The translations under genes and the position numbers were made by a program. Positions 25,046 to 33,200 of a stretch of DNA of 49,080 nt are shown here, piece after piece. The stretch's first letter is position 1. Each line of letters starts with the position of its first letter. The notes beneath the pieces are model-generated. The model made no database searches. It was not told where the DNA came from and saw only the letters and a program-made list of their open reading frames with translations. The DNA lies in assembly GCA_016235885.1 (NCBI GenBank), contig JACRIH010000379.1, forward strand, positions 1 to 49,080, written 5' to 3'. The stretch comes from Planctomycetales bacterium (GTDB taxonomy: Bacteria; Planctomycetota; Planctomycetia; Planctomycetales; Planctomycetaceae).

Positions 25046-26044
25046 TTAGCCGCCGACTTCGGGAACTGGCTCGACCAGCAGCGGCTTCAGGTGCAGGTAT
25101 TCCGTCGCGGCTCGCTTGGCGTCGATGTCATCGAACACGCGGACAACCTGCTCGGGAGTCAAACCGACTTCGTCCGCGATTTCGTCCGGCGGGATCTCGT
25201 TGTTCTTCGCGAACAGGCACAGGTCGAGCTTTCGTAGCGGCAGCGAGAAGAAGAATTCCTCCTGCGACTGTTCGAGTGAGTAGGTGTCGGTCGTCGGTGG
25301 GCGGCGGCGGATGACTTCGGGCACGTCCAGGTAATCGGCAAGCTGGTAGACCTGTGATTTGTACAGGTGGGCGATCGGTTTGATGTCGGCCGCACCGTCG
25401 CCATTCTTCACGAAGAATCCCTGATCGTATTCCAGCCGATTGGGTGTGCCGACAACTGCGTACCGCAGGCGATCGGCGTGGAAATACTCGACGAGTTTGC
25501 GGACGCGCTGCTTGAAGTTCGTCGCCGCGACGATTGTTTGATAAGCGTCGAGCGGCAAGCGGGCTCTGATCTGGCGGCCGTCGGCGAGTTGAGCCACCAC
25601 GTAATGAATTCGGTAGGCGCCGCTGTCGAGCAGCGCGGGGAGCACGACTTTGAATTTGTCTCCGGCTTGGAAATCGGGGACGACCGAACGCACGGCCGCG
25701 TCACGTCGCTGATAGCAGCCGGACGCGTCGAGTGTCGGGCCGATGTTTTCGAGCAGGCACTCGATGTCGTAGTGCTCGGCGAGCAGTCGCCCGAGGCATT
25801 CACTGTCGGACGACGAATCGTGTTCCGGCATGAGCAGCCCCAGTACGCGCTTTGGTCCCAGCGCCCGCACGCACAGCGCGGCGGCCACGCTGCTGTCGAT
25901 CCCGCCCGACAAGCCCAGCACGACTCCCTTGCGGCGAAGCGTCTGGCCCACTTGTTCACGAATCGCACTGGCGATCCGTTCGGTTTCGAGAGCCGGGTCG
26001 ATCTGCAACAGGTCAGCTTGATTGGCAACAAGTGTGGCGAACAT
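25046..26044 (-). CDS. NAD synthase-like, ammonia-dependent ATP pyrophosphatase
   Basis: A 332-residue NadE-type protein with the P-loop SGGIDSS (46-52), a NadE-like VVGTPNRLEYDQGFFVKNGDGAADIKPI stretch (given here by its start VVGTPN and end DIKPI) and LYKSQVYQLADYL. NadE adenylates nicotinate adenine dinucleotide and amidates it. There is no glutaminase domain. About 35 residues are inserted before the conserved NFKQRVR segment (around DSGAYRIHYVVAQLADG) compared with the 275-residue enzyme. The ATG at 26042-26044 follows AAGGAA with six bases spacing; the frame extends 44 codons further through a repeat. It follows two acyl-AMP ligases, an ACP and an AsnB-like gene, so it may act in that pathway. 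True NAD synthesis cannot be excluded. Confidence 0.82.
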   Translation of the reverse strand: MFATLVANQADLLQIDPALETERIASAIREQVGQTLRRKGVVLGLSGGIDSSVAAALCVRALGPKRVLGLLMPEHDSSSDSECLGRLLAEHYDIECLLENIGPTLDASGCYQRRDAAVRSVVPDFQAGDKFKVVLPALLDSGAYRIHYVVAQLADGRQIRARLPLDAYQTIVAATNFKQRVRKLVEYFHADRLRYAVVGTPNRLEYDQGFFVKNGDGAADIKPIAHLYKSQVYQLADYLDVPEVIRRRPPTTDTYSLEQSQEEFFFSLPLRKLDLCLFAKNNEIPPDEIADEVGLTPEQVVRVFDDIDAKRAATEYLHLKPLLVEPVPEVGG

Positions 26045-26108
26045 GTTTTTTCCTTGGAGTTTCTCTCGGGCACTCGCCCATGTGACATGAATGAAACTGC
26101 GGACTCGC

Positions 26109-26188
26109 TTAAGCGAGCCGGACGGCGTCAGCCCGGACATTGCTAGACGGTGAAATCGTCCGGGGGCTGACGCCACCCGTCTCGCCTA
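26109..26188. repeat. Inverted repeat between ligase A and the nadE-like gene
   Basis: Arms at 26109-26138 and 26158-26188 pair over about 27 bases with a few mismatches (AAGCGAGCCGGACGGCGTCA against TGACGCCACCCGTCTCGCCT). The TAG stop of ligase A (26186-26188) lies at the arm end. It shares the GCGAG/GGCGT-AGCCC pattern with the repeat at 6161-6224. Confidence 0.75.
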
Positions 26189-27748
26189 ACTCTCTGTTAC
26201 TCCCGCCAGTTCACGTTTGTTGATTTTTCCATTGCCTGTCTTCGGCAGCGATTCACGAATCTCGACCACCTGTGGGACCATGAGATCTTCAAGGTTTGCC
26301 GCACAATGTCGCAGCAAGTCGCGTTCGCTCACCTCGGTATTGGGCCGGAGCGTGACGACAGCTTTGATCGACTGACCGAGGATCGCATCGGGAATGCCAA
26401 TGACGGCTGCTTCCGCAACGGCGGGGTGATTGCACAGAACATTTTCGACTTCACGCGGAGCGATCTTTTCACCGCGGCACTTGATGATGTCGTCTTTGCG
26501 ACCGACGAAGTACAGGTAGCCCTCGTCGTCGGTTCGAAACAGGTCGCCCGTGTGTAACTGCAGTTCGTTGGGGAGGGGGCCAGGCTTCAGCCTTTTGGCA
26601 GTTTCGTCCGGCAATTCCCAGTAGCCATTCATGACGTTTGCTCCACGAACCACGAGCTCGCCAACTTCGTCCGCGCCGAGTCGGCAACCTTGATCGTCGA
26701 CGACATACACTTCCTCATTCAGCATGCCGCGTCCGACCGAAGCCGGGCGGATGTCGATCTGATCCGGCGGCAGATACGTCACGCGTGTGCATTCGGTCAG
26801 GCCGTACATCGAAAAGATCGTGACATGCGGCAGCGTTTGACGGAGTTGGCGGATATGTTCGACCGGCAGTGCGGCGGCCGCATTGGTGACGTAACGCAGG
26901 TGCGAAAAGTCGTACAACGAGAGGTCCATCTGGAGCAGGAGCGCGAGCATCGTCGGCACGAGCGGTAGCCCGGTGACTCGTTCGCGCACGACCGTTTCCA
27001 GCACGGCGTGCGGGTACGTGAAGCCTCGTTCCAGGACCACCGTGCCACCGACTTTGAAGGCCAACAAAACTTGATGAAGGCCGTAGCCGAACGACAACGG
27101 CAACACGTTGAGCACTATGTCGTCAAACCGGTTTTCCAGGTAGGTCGTAATCGACGTGGCGACCGACACCATGTTGAGATGAGTCAACAGCACCCCTTTC
27201 GGGTTGCCGGTCGAACCGGACGTGTAGTTCAACGCGGCGAGGTCGATGTCGATGCACCGCTTGCGAGGCGGCCGACTGTCGTTTGCGTGACGGATCAACA
27301 AATCGTCGAGTGCGACGAATGATTTGCCGTTCGGCGAATCCACGGCCGGTTCCGGCTCGACGCCGACCGTCACAACCGATTTCAAATGCGGCGTCTCGTT
27401 CCAGACATCGACCAGCGTGCGTACTTTCCGCCGCGGCAGAATCAAAGCCGCGGCTCGTGAGTTGTTCAGTACGAAGCTCAGTTTGTTCGATGTCGGCGTC
27501 GGATGGACCATCATGACGACGGCCCCGGCCTTCAGGATCGCCCCCACCGAGAGCACCGCTTCGACCGTGTTTTCCAGGTACACGCCGACACGGTCCCCAC
27601 GCTGAACACCCTCGGCGATCAGGCCATGAGCCAGCCGGTTGCATTGCGATTCGATCTCGGCATACGTCAGTCGCCGGTCACCACAAATGATGGCGATCTT
27701 GTCGGGATGCGCCGCAGCGCTGTGTTCCAGAAACTGTTCGAGTTGCAC
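26186..27748 (-). CDS. Acyl-AMP ligase / acyl-CoA synthetase, copy A
   Basis: A 520-residue class I adenylate-forming enzyme that activates a carboxylate with ATP and passes it to a thiol. Motifs are the P-loop YTSGSTGNPKG (about 177-187), YGLTECTRV, the hinge region GRKDDIIKCRGEKI and the catalytic Lys in PKTGNGKINKREL. The start is GTG (27746-27748) with GGA about seven bases upstream. It lies 115 bases behind copy B and is nearly 90% identical to it by eye. Differences cluster around residues 59-86 (for example Gly69 where B has Trp, and HPTPTSN where B has NPTTKSD), so substrate or activity may differ. All catalytic motifs are intact. Confidence 0.92.
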   Translation of the reverse strand: MQLEQFLEHSAAAHPDKIAIICGDRRLTYAEIESQCNRLAHGLIAEGVQRGDRVGVYLENTVEAVLSVGAILKAGAVVMMVHPTPTSNKLSFVLNNSRAAALILPRRKVRTLVDVWNETPHLKSVVTVGVEPEPAVDSPNGKSFVALDDLLIRHANDSRPPRKRCIDIDLAALNYTSGSTGNPKGVLLTHLNMVSVATSITTYLENRFDDIVLNVLPLSFGYGLHQVLLAFKVGGTVVLERGFTYPHAVLETVVRERVTGLPLVPTMLALLLQMDLSLYDFSHLRYVTNAAAALPVEHIRQLRQTLPHVTIFSMYGLTECTRVTYLPPDQIDIRPASVGRGMLNEEVYVVDDQGCRLGADEVGELVVRGANVMNGYWELPDETAKRLKPGPLPNELQLHTGDLFRTDDEGYLYFVGRKDDIIKCRGEKIAPREVENVLCNHPAVAEAAVIGIPDAILGQSIKAVVTLRPNTEVSERDLLRHCAANLEDLMVPQVVEIRESLPKTGNGKINKRELAGVTES

Positions 27749-27863
27749 GGCTGTTCCGATGTTAGAGCCCCGGCTTCAGCCGGTTTCTCGTCGCCTCGTC
27801 CTCAGTCCAGCGAATTGACCGGCTCCCCAATGGGGCCTGCCAGTGGGTTCGCTTGTTTTACGG

Positions 27864-29426
27864 CTAGCCCTCGGTCACTCCCGCCAATTCACGCTTGTTC
27901 ACTTTTCCGTTGCCGGTCTTGGGCAGCGACTCGCGAATCTCGATTACCTGCGGGACCATGAAATCTTCGAGGTTTGCCGCACAGTGTCTCAGCAGATCGC
28001 GTTCGGTCGCGTCGGCACCGGGTCGAATCGTGACCACCGCTTTGATCGACTGACCGAGGATTAAATCGGGAATGCCAATCACGGCCGCTTCGGCAACCGC
28101 CGGGTGATTGCACAAAACATTTTCGACTTCGCGCGGCGCGACCTTTTCGCCACGGCTCTTGATGATGTCGTCTTTCCGGCCGACGAAGTACAGGTAGCCC
28201 TCGTCGTCGGCTCGGAACAGGTCGCCGGTGTGCAACTGCATTTCGTTGGGGAGCGGGCCGGGCTTCAGGCGCTGATTGGTTTCGTCGGGCAGTTCCCAGT
28301 AGCCTTTCATGACGTTGGCTCCGCGAACCACGAGTTCGCCGACTTCCCCCCCGCCGAGTCGGCGGCCTTGATCGTCGACGACGTACACTTCTTCGTTCGG
28401 CATCCCGCGACCGACGGAAGCCGGACGGATGTCGATCTGATCCGGCGGCAGGTACGAGACCCGCTTGCACTCGGTCAGGCCGTACATTGAATAGATCGTG
28501 ACGTGCGGCAGCAGTTGGCGAAGCTGCCGAATGTGTTCGACCGGAAGTGCGGCCGCGGTGTTCGTGACGTAGCGCAGGTGCGAGAAATCGTACTTCGAGA
28601 GGTCCATTTGGAGCAGAATCGCAAGCATCGTCGGCACGAGCGGCAGCCCGGTGACTCGTTCGCGCACGACCGTTTCCAGCACGGCGTGCGGGTACGTGAA
28701 ACCTCGTTCCAGCACGACGGTGCCGCCGAATTTGAAAGCCATCAGAACTTGATAGAGACCGTAATCGAACGACAGAGGGAGGACGTTGAGCACGATGTCG
28801 TCGTGCCGGTTCTCCAGGTAGGTCGTGATCGACGTGGCCGCCGACACCATGTTGAGATGGGTCAGCATGACCCCTTTCGGATTGCCGGTTGAACCGGACG
28901 TGTAGATCAACGCGGCCAGGTCGATGTCGATGCAGCGTTTTCGAGGCGGCTGGCTGTCGTCAGCGTGACGGATGAGCAAATCGTCGAGCGCGACGAACGA
29001 CTTGCCGCTCTCCGCGTCAACCATCGGTTCCGGCCCGACACCGACGGTCACGATCGATTTCAAATGCGGCGTCTCGGGCCACACGTCGCCGAGCGTGTTC
29101 AGCTTCCGTCGTGGAAGGATGAGCGCCGTGGCTCGCGAATTGTTCAGCACGTAGCTCAGCTTGTCCGATTTCGTGGTCGGATTGACCATCATGAAGACGG
29201 CTCCGGCCTTGAGGATCGCCCACACCGACAGCACCGATTCGACCGTGTTGTCGAGGTAGACGCCAACGCGGTCCCCGCGCTGCACCCCCTCGGCGATCAA
29301 GCCGTGAGCCAGCCGGTTGCATTGCGATTCGATATCGGCATACGTCAGCCGACGGTCACCACAAATGATCGCGACCTTGTCGGGATGCGCCGCGGCACTG
29401 CGTTCCAGAAACTGTTCGAGTTGCAT
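27864..29426 (-). CDS. Acyl-AMP ligase / acyl-CoA synthetase, copy B
   Basis: A 520-residue adenylate-forming enzyme, the upstream member of a tandem pair. Motifs are LIYTSGSTGNPKGVMLTH, YGLTECKRV, GRKDDIIKSRGEKV and the catalytic Lys in PKTGNGKVNKREL. The N-terminal region has a more usual sequence than copy A (VNPTTKSDKLSYVLNNS), so B is probably the ancestral form. ATG start, with GGAAC nearby. The ACP gene lies 149 bases upstream, and an obvious role is to load an acyl group on that carrier. The chain length or acid used is not visible from the motifs. Confidence 0.93.
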   Translation of the reverse strand: MQLEQFLERSAAAHPDKVAIICGDRRLTYADIESQCNRLAHGLIAEGVQRGDRVGVYLDNTVESVLSVWAILKAGAVFMMVNPTTKSDKLSYVLNNSRATALILPRRKLNTLGDVWPETPHLKSIVTVGVGPEPMVDAESGKSFVALDDLLIRHADDSQPPRKRCIDIDLAALIYTSGSTGNPKGVMLTHLNMVSAATSITTYLENRHDDIVLNVLPLSFDYGLYQVLMAFKFGGTVVLERGFTYPHAVLETVVRERVTGLPLVPTMLAILLQMDLSKYDFSHLRYVTNTAAALPVEHIRQLRQLLPHVTIYSMYGLTECKRVSYLPPDQIDIRPASVGRGMPNEEVYVVDDQGRRLGGGEVGELVVRGANVMKGYWELPDETNQRLKPGPLPNEMQLHTGDLFRADDEGYLYFVGRKDDIIKSRGEKVAPREVENVLCNHPAVAEAAVIGIPDLILGQSIKAVVTIRPGADATERDLLRHCAANLEDFMVPQVIEIRESLPKTGNGKVNKRELAGVTEG

Positions 29427-29448
29427 GGTGGTTCCGGTGGGGCGAGTG

Positions 29449-29520
29449 CTGAGTACTGAGTACTGAGTACTGAGCCCTTAGTACTGAGTACTCAGGGCTG
29501 AGTACTGAGGGATGAGGGAT
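29449..29520. repeat. Short tandem repeat of GAGTACT-type units
   Basis: Between the ACP and ligase B, the bases read as imperfect repeats of a seven-base unit (CTGAGTA/GTACTGA) about eight times, then GAGGGATGAGGGATGAG and a GC-rich tail. The unit is partly palindromic (AGTACT). It has no spacers of constant length, so it is not a CRISPR array. Confidence 0.8.
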
Positions 29521-29575
29521 GAGGGGCGAGGGCTGAGTGCAGAGGGCTCGCCCCTCGTCCCTCACTCCTCGCTGA

Positions 29576-29842
29576 CTACGCACACTTCTGGGCGTCACCC
29601 AGCTTTCGTTCAATGAACGCCAGCAGCCGATCAATGCTGTCCAGGTTGTCTGGGACGAGTTCGTCGTCGGCGATCGAGACTTTGTATTCGGACTCGAGGA
29701 ACGTCACGAGTTCCAACACGCCTGTCGAGTCGATGATCCCGCTCTCCAGGAACGAGTCCTGATTGGAGAATGAATCACCTCCCTGACCGAACAGGAAATT
29801 CTCAGTGACGAAATTCCGCAGCGTCTGCTGAATGGCCTTCAC
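29576..29842 (-). CDS. Acyl carrier protein
   Basis: An 88-residue carrier protein. The phosphopantetheine site is the Ser in GIIDSTGVLEL, within the usual helix-loop-helix; FLESEYKVSIADDELVP and NLDSIDRLLAFIERKL are the following helices. The GTG start (29840-29842) overlaps the TGA of the AsnB-like gene (GTGA) and follows AAAGGG by six to seven bases, so it is coupled. The longer frame upstream is the shadow of the AsnB gene. The sequence is more like carriers found with stand-alone ligases (DltC-like) than the fatty-acid AcpP, whose site is usually DSL. It should be loaded by one of the two ligases encoded downstream. Confidence 0.9.
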   Translation of the reverse strand: MKAIQQTLRNFVTENFLFGQGGDSFSNQDSFLESGIIDSTGVLELVTFLESEYKVSIADDELVPDNLDSIDRLLAFIERKLGDAQKCA

Positions 29843-31812
29843 GTCGACACCCTTTCTGTGATGCGTTGCCCAACGGGGCTGGATTGAGGTTGAGGATCGA
29901 TGAATTGATCCACGAGGAGTTGCGTCGAGAGAATCCCGACCAGTGCCATGTTGTCTTTGATCCCGGTGATCTGACCGCCGCGGAGCTTCTTGACGAGCCA
30001 TTCGACCGCGCCGGCCGAAAACAGACCGGTGTCGACAATGCGATCAATCGACAGCAGGTCCGTCACGTAGTCCAGAGATTCACGCGGTGACTCGGCCTTC
30101 ACAAAGCTCTTCGCATCGGGAGCTCGATACGGTTGCTTGGATCGATTCAGGACAGACTCGGGGACGAAGTCGCGAGCGACTTTCTTGAGCAGGTGCTTTT
30201 CATTCAGGCCGTGCATCTTGAGCCGCGTTGGCAATCGGGCGGCGAATTCCGCCACGCGATAGTCCAGGAACGGGAATCGGCCTTCGACCGAGTGGGCCAT
30301 CGCCACGCGATCGCCCTGCGACGCCAAAATGTATCCCGGCAGGAGCAGAGTCGTTTCGAGGTACTGAGCCTGACAGAACGCGGGCCAGCGGGAGTACTCG
30401 AACGGCAGCTTCGCCAGCAGTTCCTCGTACACGTTGTAATCGCCGATCTCGGCTTTCAATTCGGGCGTGAAGAATTGCTTGAGCTTGGACGTCAGTTCCC
30501 AGCGCGGCAGGTGTGAAAAGAACGGGCTGCCGAGATCTTGCGGGCGCACATTGAAGAACGCCTGGCGATACGCCGGCGACTGCGCCTGTAGATTCGGGAG
30601 GTACGGGTACAGCTTGTTGAGAAGTAGCGGCCGGAACTTCGAATCGAGCTGACGTCCCCAGAACCGTCGGACTTTCGCGTCCTTGAAGATGTCGTAGCCG
30701 CCGAGCATTTCGTCGGCACCTTCCCCTGTGACCACGACCTTGTAACCCTGCTCGCGAACGAGTTGCGACAGTAGAAACAACGGTGCAGGTGCCGTCCGCA
30801 GCATGGGCTTTTCGGCATGCCGGACGACATCCGGGAAGACGCGGCCGATGTCGTCCGACGTGCAGCGGATCGACTGGTGATCGGTGTTCAGCCGCGAGAC
30901 GACATCCTGCTGAAAGCGACTTTCGTCAAATTCGGTATCGTCGAACGTGACCGAGAACGTGCGGAGTGGCGCGTCGGTGAATTTGCGAATGAGCGCGGTG
31001 GTCAGTGACGAATCGAGGCCACCGCTGAGATACGCTCCGACCGGCACGTCGGCTCGCAGGCGCAGGCGTGTCGCGTCCACCAGCAATTCGAGAAGTTGAT
31101 CGGCGTAATCCTCGTCGCTGAGCGGCGGGTCGTCGGGAACGTAGTCGAGATGCCAGTAGCGCTGAGTGACCGCTTGGCCTTCGTGAACGGTCAGGTTGTG
31201 CGCCGGCGGCAGTTCGAAGATGTCTCGAAAGATGGTGCGCGGCGGAACCGTGGTCCAGAGCGTGAAGAGTTGTTCGAGTGCCAGCGGATCGATTTCCCGC
31301 CGCACGTTCGGATGAACGAGCAGCGACTTCACCTCCGAAGCGAACACGAATTGTCCGTTGACCCACGTGTAGAACAGCGGGCGCACACCGAGGCGGTCTC
31401 GTGAAAGGAACAGCGTCCGCTCGCGAGCGTCCCACACGGCGAACGCCCATTGTCCATTGAAATGCCGCACGCACGATTCGCCCCATTCCCGGTAGGCGTG
31501 CAGAATGACTTCGGTATCGGACTGGCTGACGAACTTGTGGCCGAGGCCGGTCAATTCGGTTCGCAGTTCGACGAAGTTAAAAATCTCGCCGTTGAACGTG
31601 ACCCACAACGAACCATTCTCGTTGGACATCGGCTGTCCGCCGCCGCTGTGGTCGATGATGCTCAACCGCGCGTGCGCCAAGCCGACATGGTCGTCGTGAA
31701 AAGTCTCGGCCGCATCGGGACCGCGGTGCGCGATGGCACGGATCATCTGCCGCAACATGGCTGCGTCCGGCCGTCGACCGTCAAACCCCACAAATCCGGC
31801 TATCCCACACAT
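29839..31812 (-). CDS. Asparagine synthase-like glutamine amidotransferase
   Basis: A 657-residue two-domain enzyme. The N-terminal class II glutaminase starts MCGIAGFVGF (Cys2 becomes the nucleophile after Met removal), with HRGPDA, RLSIID and FNGEIFNF. The C-terminal ATP-pyrophosphatase has SGGLDSS (about 253-259) and GEGADEMLGGY. The family adenylates a carboxyl group and amidates it. Many members linked to biosynthetic clusters do not make asparagine. The start at 31810-31812 is fixed by Cys2; GGAG is nine bases upstream. The gene leads the ACP-ligase-NadE-like cluster and overlaps the ACP gene. The acceptor may be an ACP-bound or sugar acid; this is inference. Confidence 0.93.
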   Translation of the reverse strand: MCGIAGFVGFDGRRPDAAMLRQMIRAIAHRGPDAAETFHDDHVGLAHARLSIIDHSGGGQPMSNENGSLWVTFNGEIFNFVELRTELTGLGHKFVSQSDTEVILHAYREWGESCVRHFNGQWAFAVWDARERTLFLSRDRLGVRPLFYTWVNGQFVFASEVKSLLVHPNVRREIDPLALEQLFTLWTTVPPRTIFRDIFELPPAHNLTVHEGQAVTQRYWHLDYVPDDPPLSDEDYADQLLELLVDATRLRLRADVPVGAYLSGGLDSSLTTALIRKFTDAPLRTFSVTFDDTEFDESRFQQDVVSRLNTDHQSIRCTSDDIGRVFPDVVRHAEKPMLRTAPAPLFLLSQLVREQGYKVVVTGEGADEMLGGYDIFKDAKVRRFWGRQLDSKFRPLLLNKLYPYLPNLQAQSPAYRQAFFNVRPQDLGSPFFSHLPRWELTSKLKQFFTPELKAEIGDYNVYEELLAKLPFEYSRWPAFCQAQYLETTLLLPGYILASQGDRVAMAHSVEGRFPFLDYRVAEFAARLPTRLKMHGLNEKHLLKKVARDFVPESVLNRSKQPYRAPDAKSFVKAESPRESLDYVTDLLSIDRIVDTGLFSAGAVEWLVKKLRGGQITGIKDNMALVGILSTQLLVDQFIDPQPQSSPVGQRITERVST

Positions 31813-32070
31813 CGCCCGGTCTCCGTCTGGTTCCGACTGTGCCGACGATGCGGATCGCACGTGGCGTTGTGACGGGCGGTCGCGCGATCATTTCGCACGC
31901 ACGCCGGCCGACGGGCAGTCGTTGCAGAAACCTAGGTCACTGGAGTGTGATGTCAAATGGCGACAGAGTGTGAGACACGGAGAGGGGGAGACGGGAAGAA
32001 CGCCCCATTGACGACGTCTCTGCGTCTGGATTCGTTTGGGGCGACACGGTGCGCTCGGCAGACCCGACCG

Positions 32071-33054
32071 TCAATTCAGCGGGAACGCCGTTTCGCCGCG
32101 GTTCTTGGCAAAGTCCGGATTGGTCAGGGTGGCGACTTTGGTCTGTTCATTGACCACCAGAATCAGGCCCAGACTTCTGTCGCGGCCGGCGATGATCTTT
32201 TCGATGACGGCGGTCGCGGGGACGTCCACCAACTTGAACTCTTGTGGGATGTTTTGCGTCGCCCCCACGGCCTTGATCGCGTCGCCATCCATCTCGAATG
32301 CCACGCCAATTTCTTTGCCGACATAGTCAAACGCATCCCTGAGTGGCACTCGCCGAAAGTCGACGGAAATCTTCCTTTTCAAACGGTCTGCAATCGAGCT
32401 GTCGCCGGAATCCGTCTGGCTCGTCTTCGCATCCGACTTCACTTCCTTCTCGTCCTTTGCGTTGCCGCCGAAGGAGGCCCGGAAATCGTTGGCGGCGGCG
32501 TTAATTGTCTTGTCTGGTCCGTCCAGCTTGATGAAGTACGGACCGCCCTCGGCTTGCAGAACGACACCGAGGACGCGCCACCCGGGCATTGGCTTGGATT
32601 TCATTTGAATGGGCGGGCCGATGGGTTTCTTGTACGTGCCGGTCAGTTCCACGAGCGTGTACTCCCCCGGCGAAGCCTTTCCTTTCCAAACCTTCACTTT
32701 GCGGCCTTCTGAATCGAACTGACCGATCCACCGATCCACGTTGGCCTGCACTCCACCTCCGCCACCGGCGCCGAAATTGAACACGACGAATTCGCCCGGC
32801 GACTTGTCATCGCCGGCGGCCGGAACTTCGATCTCCGCCGCACGGAAGTTCGACGACGGCTCCTTTTCCTTCCAAGCCTCGGGCACGGTCAGCGTGATGC
32901 CGCCCGCTTTGACAATTTTCGTCTTTCCCGAGGCCGCGACTTTGTCCGCTTTGTCGTCGCCTCTGGCTTGGAGAGCGAGCGAAAATAGACAGATCATCAG
33001 CAGGCATGAACCGAGGTGACGGGGTGAAAGTGGGCGAGAGAAAGTTCGTGGCAT
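32071..33054 (-). CDS. Secreted protein with C-terminal secretin/STN-like module
   Basis: A 327-residue protein with a signal peptide (LGSCLLMICLFSLALQARG). Residues 45-195 form a beta-rich domain (GGITLTVPEAW, GEFVVFNFGAGGGGG, VELTGTYKKPIG, GGPYFIKLDGP) that I do not recognise. A charged linker follows. Residues 220-327 match the C-terminus of the neighbouring 640-residue protein at about 78% identity. That module (VDFRR-PL-DAF, GVAFEMDGDAIK, DVPATAVIEKI, LGLILVVNE) resembles the short N-terminal domain of secretins and TonB-dependent receptors (STN). ATG start, with AAGGAA upstream. Role unknown; probably periplasmic. Confidence 0.82.
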   Translation of the reverse strand: MPRTFSRPLSPRHLGSCLLMICLFSLALQARGDDKADKVAASGKTKIVKAGGITLTVPEAWKEKEPSSNFRAAEIEVPAAGDDKSPGEFVVFNFGAGGGGGVQANVDRWIGQFDSEGRKVKVWKGKASPGEYTLVELTGTYKKPIGPPIQMKSKPMPGWRVLGVVLQAEGGPYFIKLDGPDKTINAAANDFRASFGGNAKDEKEVKSDAKTSQTDSGDSSIADRLKRKISVDFRRVPLRDAFDYVGKEIGVAFEMDGDAIKAVGATQNIPQEFKLVDVPATAVIEKIIAGRDRSLGLILVVNEQTKVATLTNPDFAKNRGETAFPLN

Positions 33055-33109
33055 GGGGGCGGTTCCTTTGGGAAAGAAGACTGGTCGGACTTTCGTCGAT
33101 TTGAAATTC

Positions 33110-33136
33110 CCCCTCTCCCCCTCCGGGGGAGAGGGG
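33110..33136 (-). terminator. GC-rich hairpin between the two STN-module genes
   Basis: Arms CCCCTCTCCCCC (33110-33121) and GGGGGAGAGGGG (33125-33136) pair perfectly over 12 bases with a three-base loop. On the minus transcript it follows the 640-residue protein gene and is trailed by GGAATTTC. It lacks a T run, so it may be a repeat-derived hairpin that only slows polymerase. Confidence 0.6.
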
Positions 33137-33200
33137 AGTTTCGTCTTTGCCGGAATGACGTTTCACCCGCGTCATCTTTCTCGTGAAGTTGGAACGACTG

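Noticed and set aside
26045-26176. Longer N-terminus for the NadE-like protein
   Set aside because: The extra 44 codons cross an inverted repeat; the chosen ATG has a good ribosome site.
29449-29520. Possible CRISPR array
   Set aside because: Repeats are seven-base units in direct contact, without spacers or cas genes.
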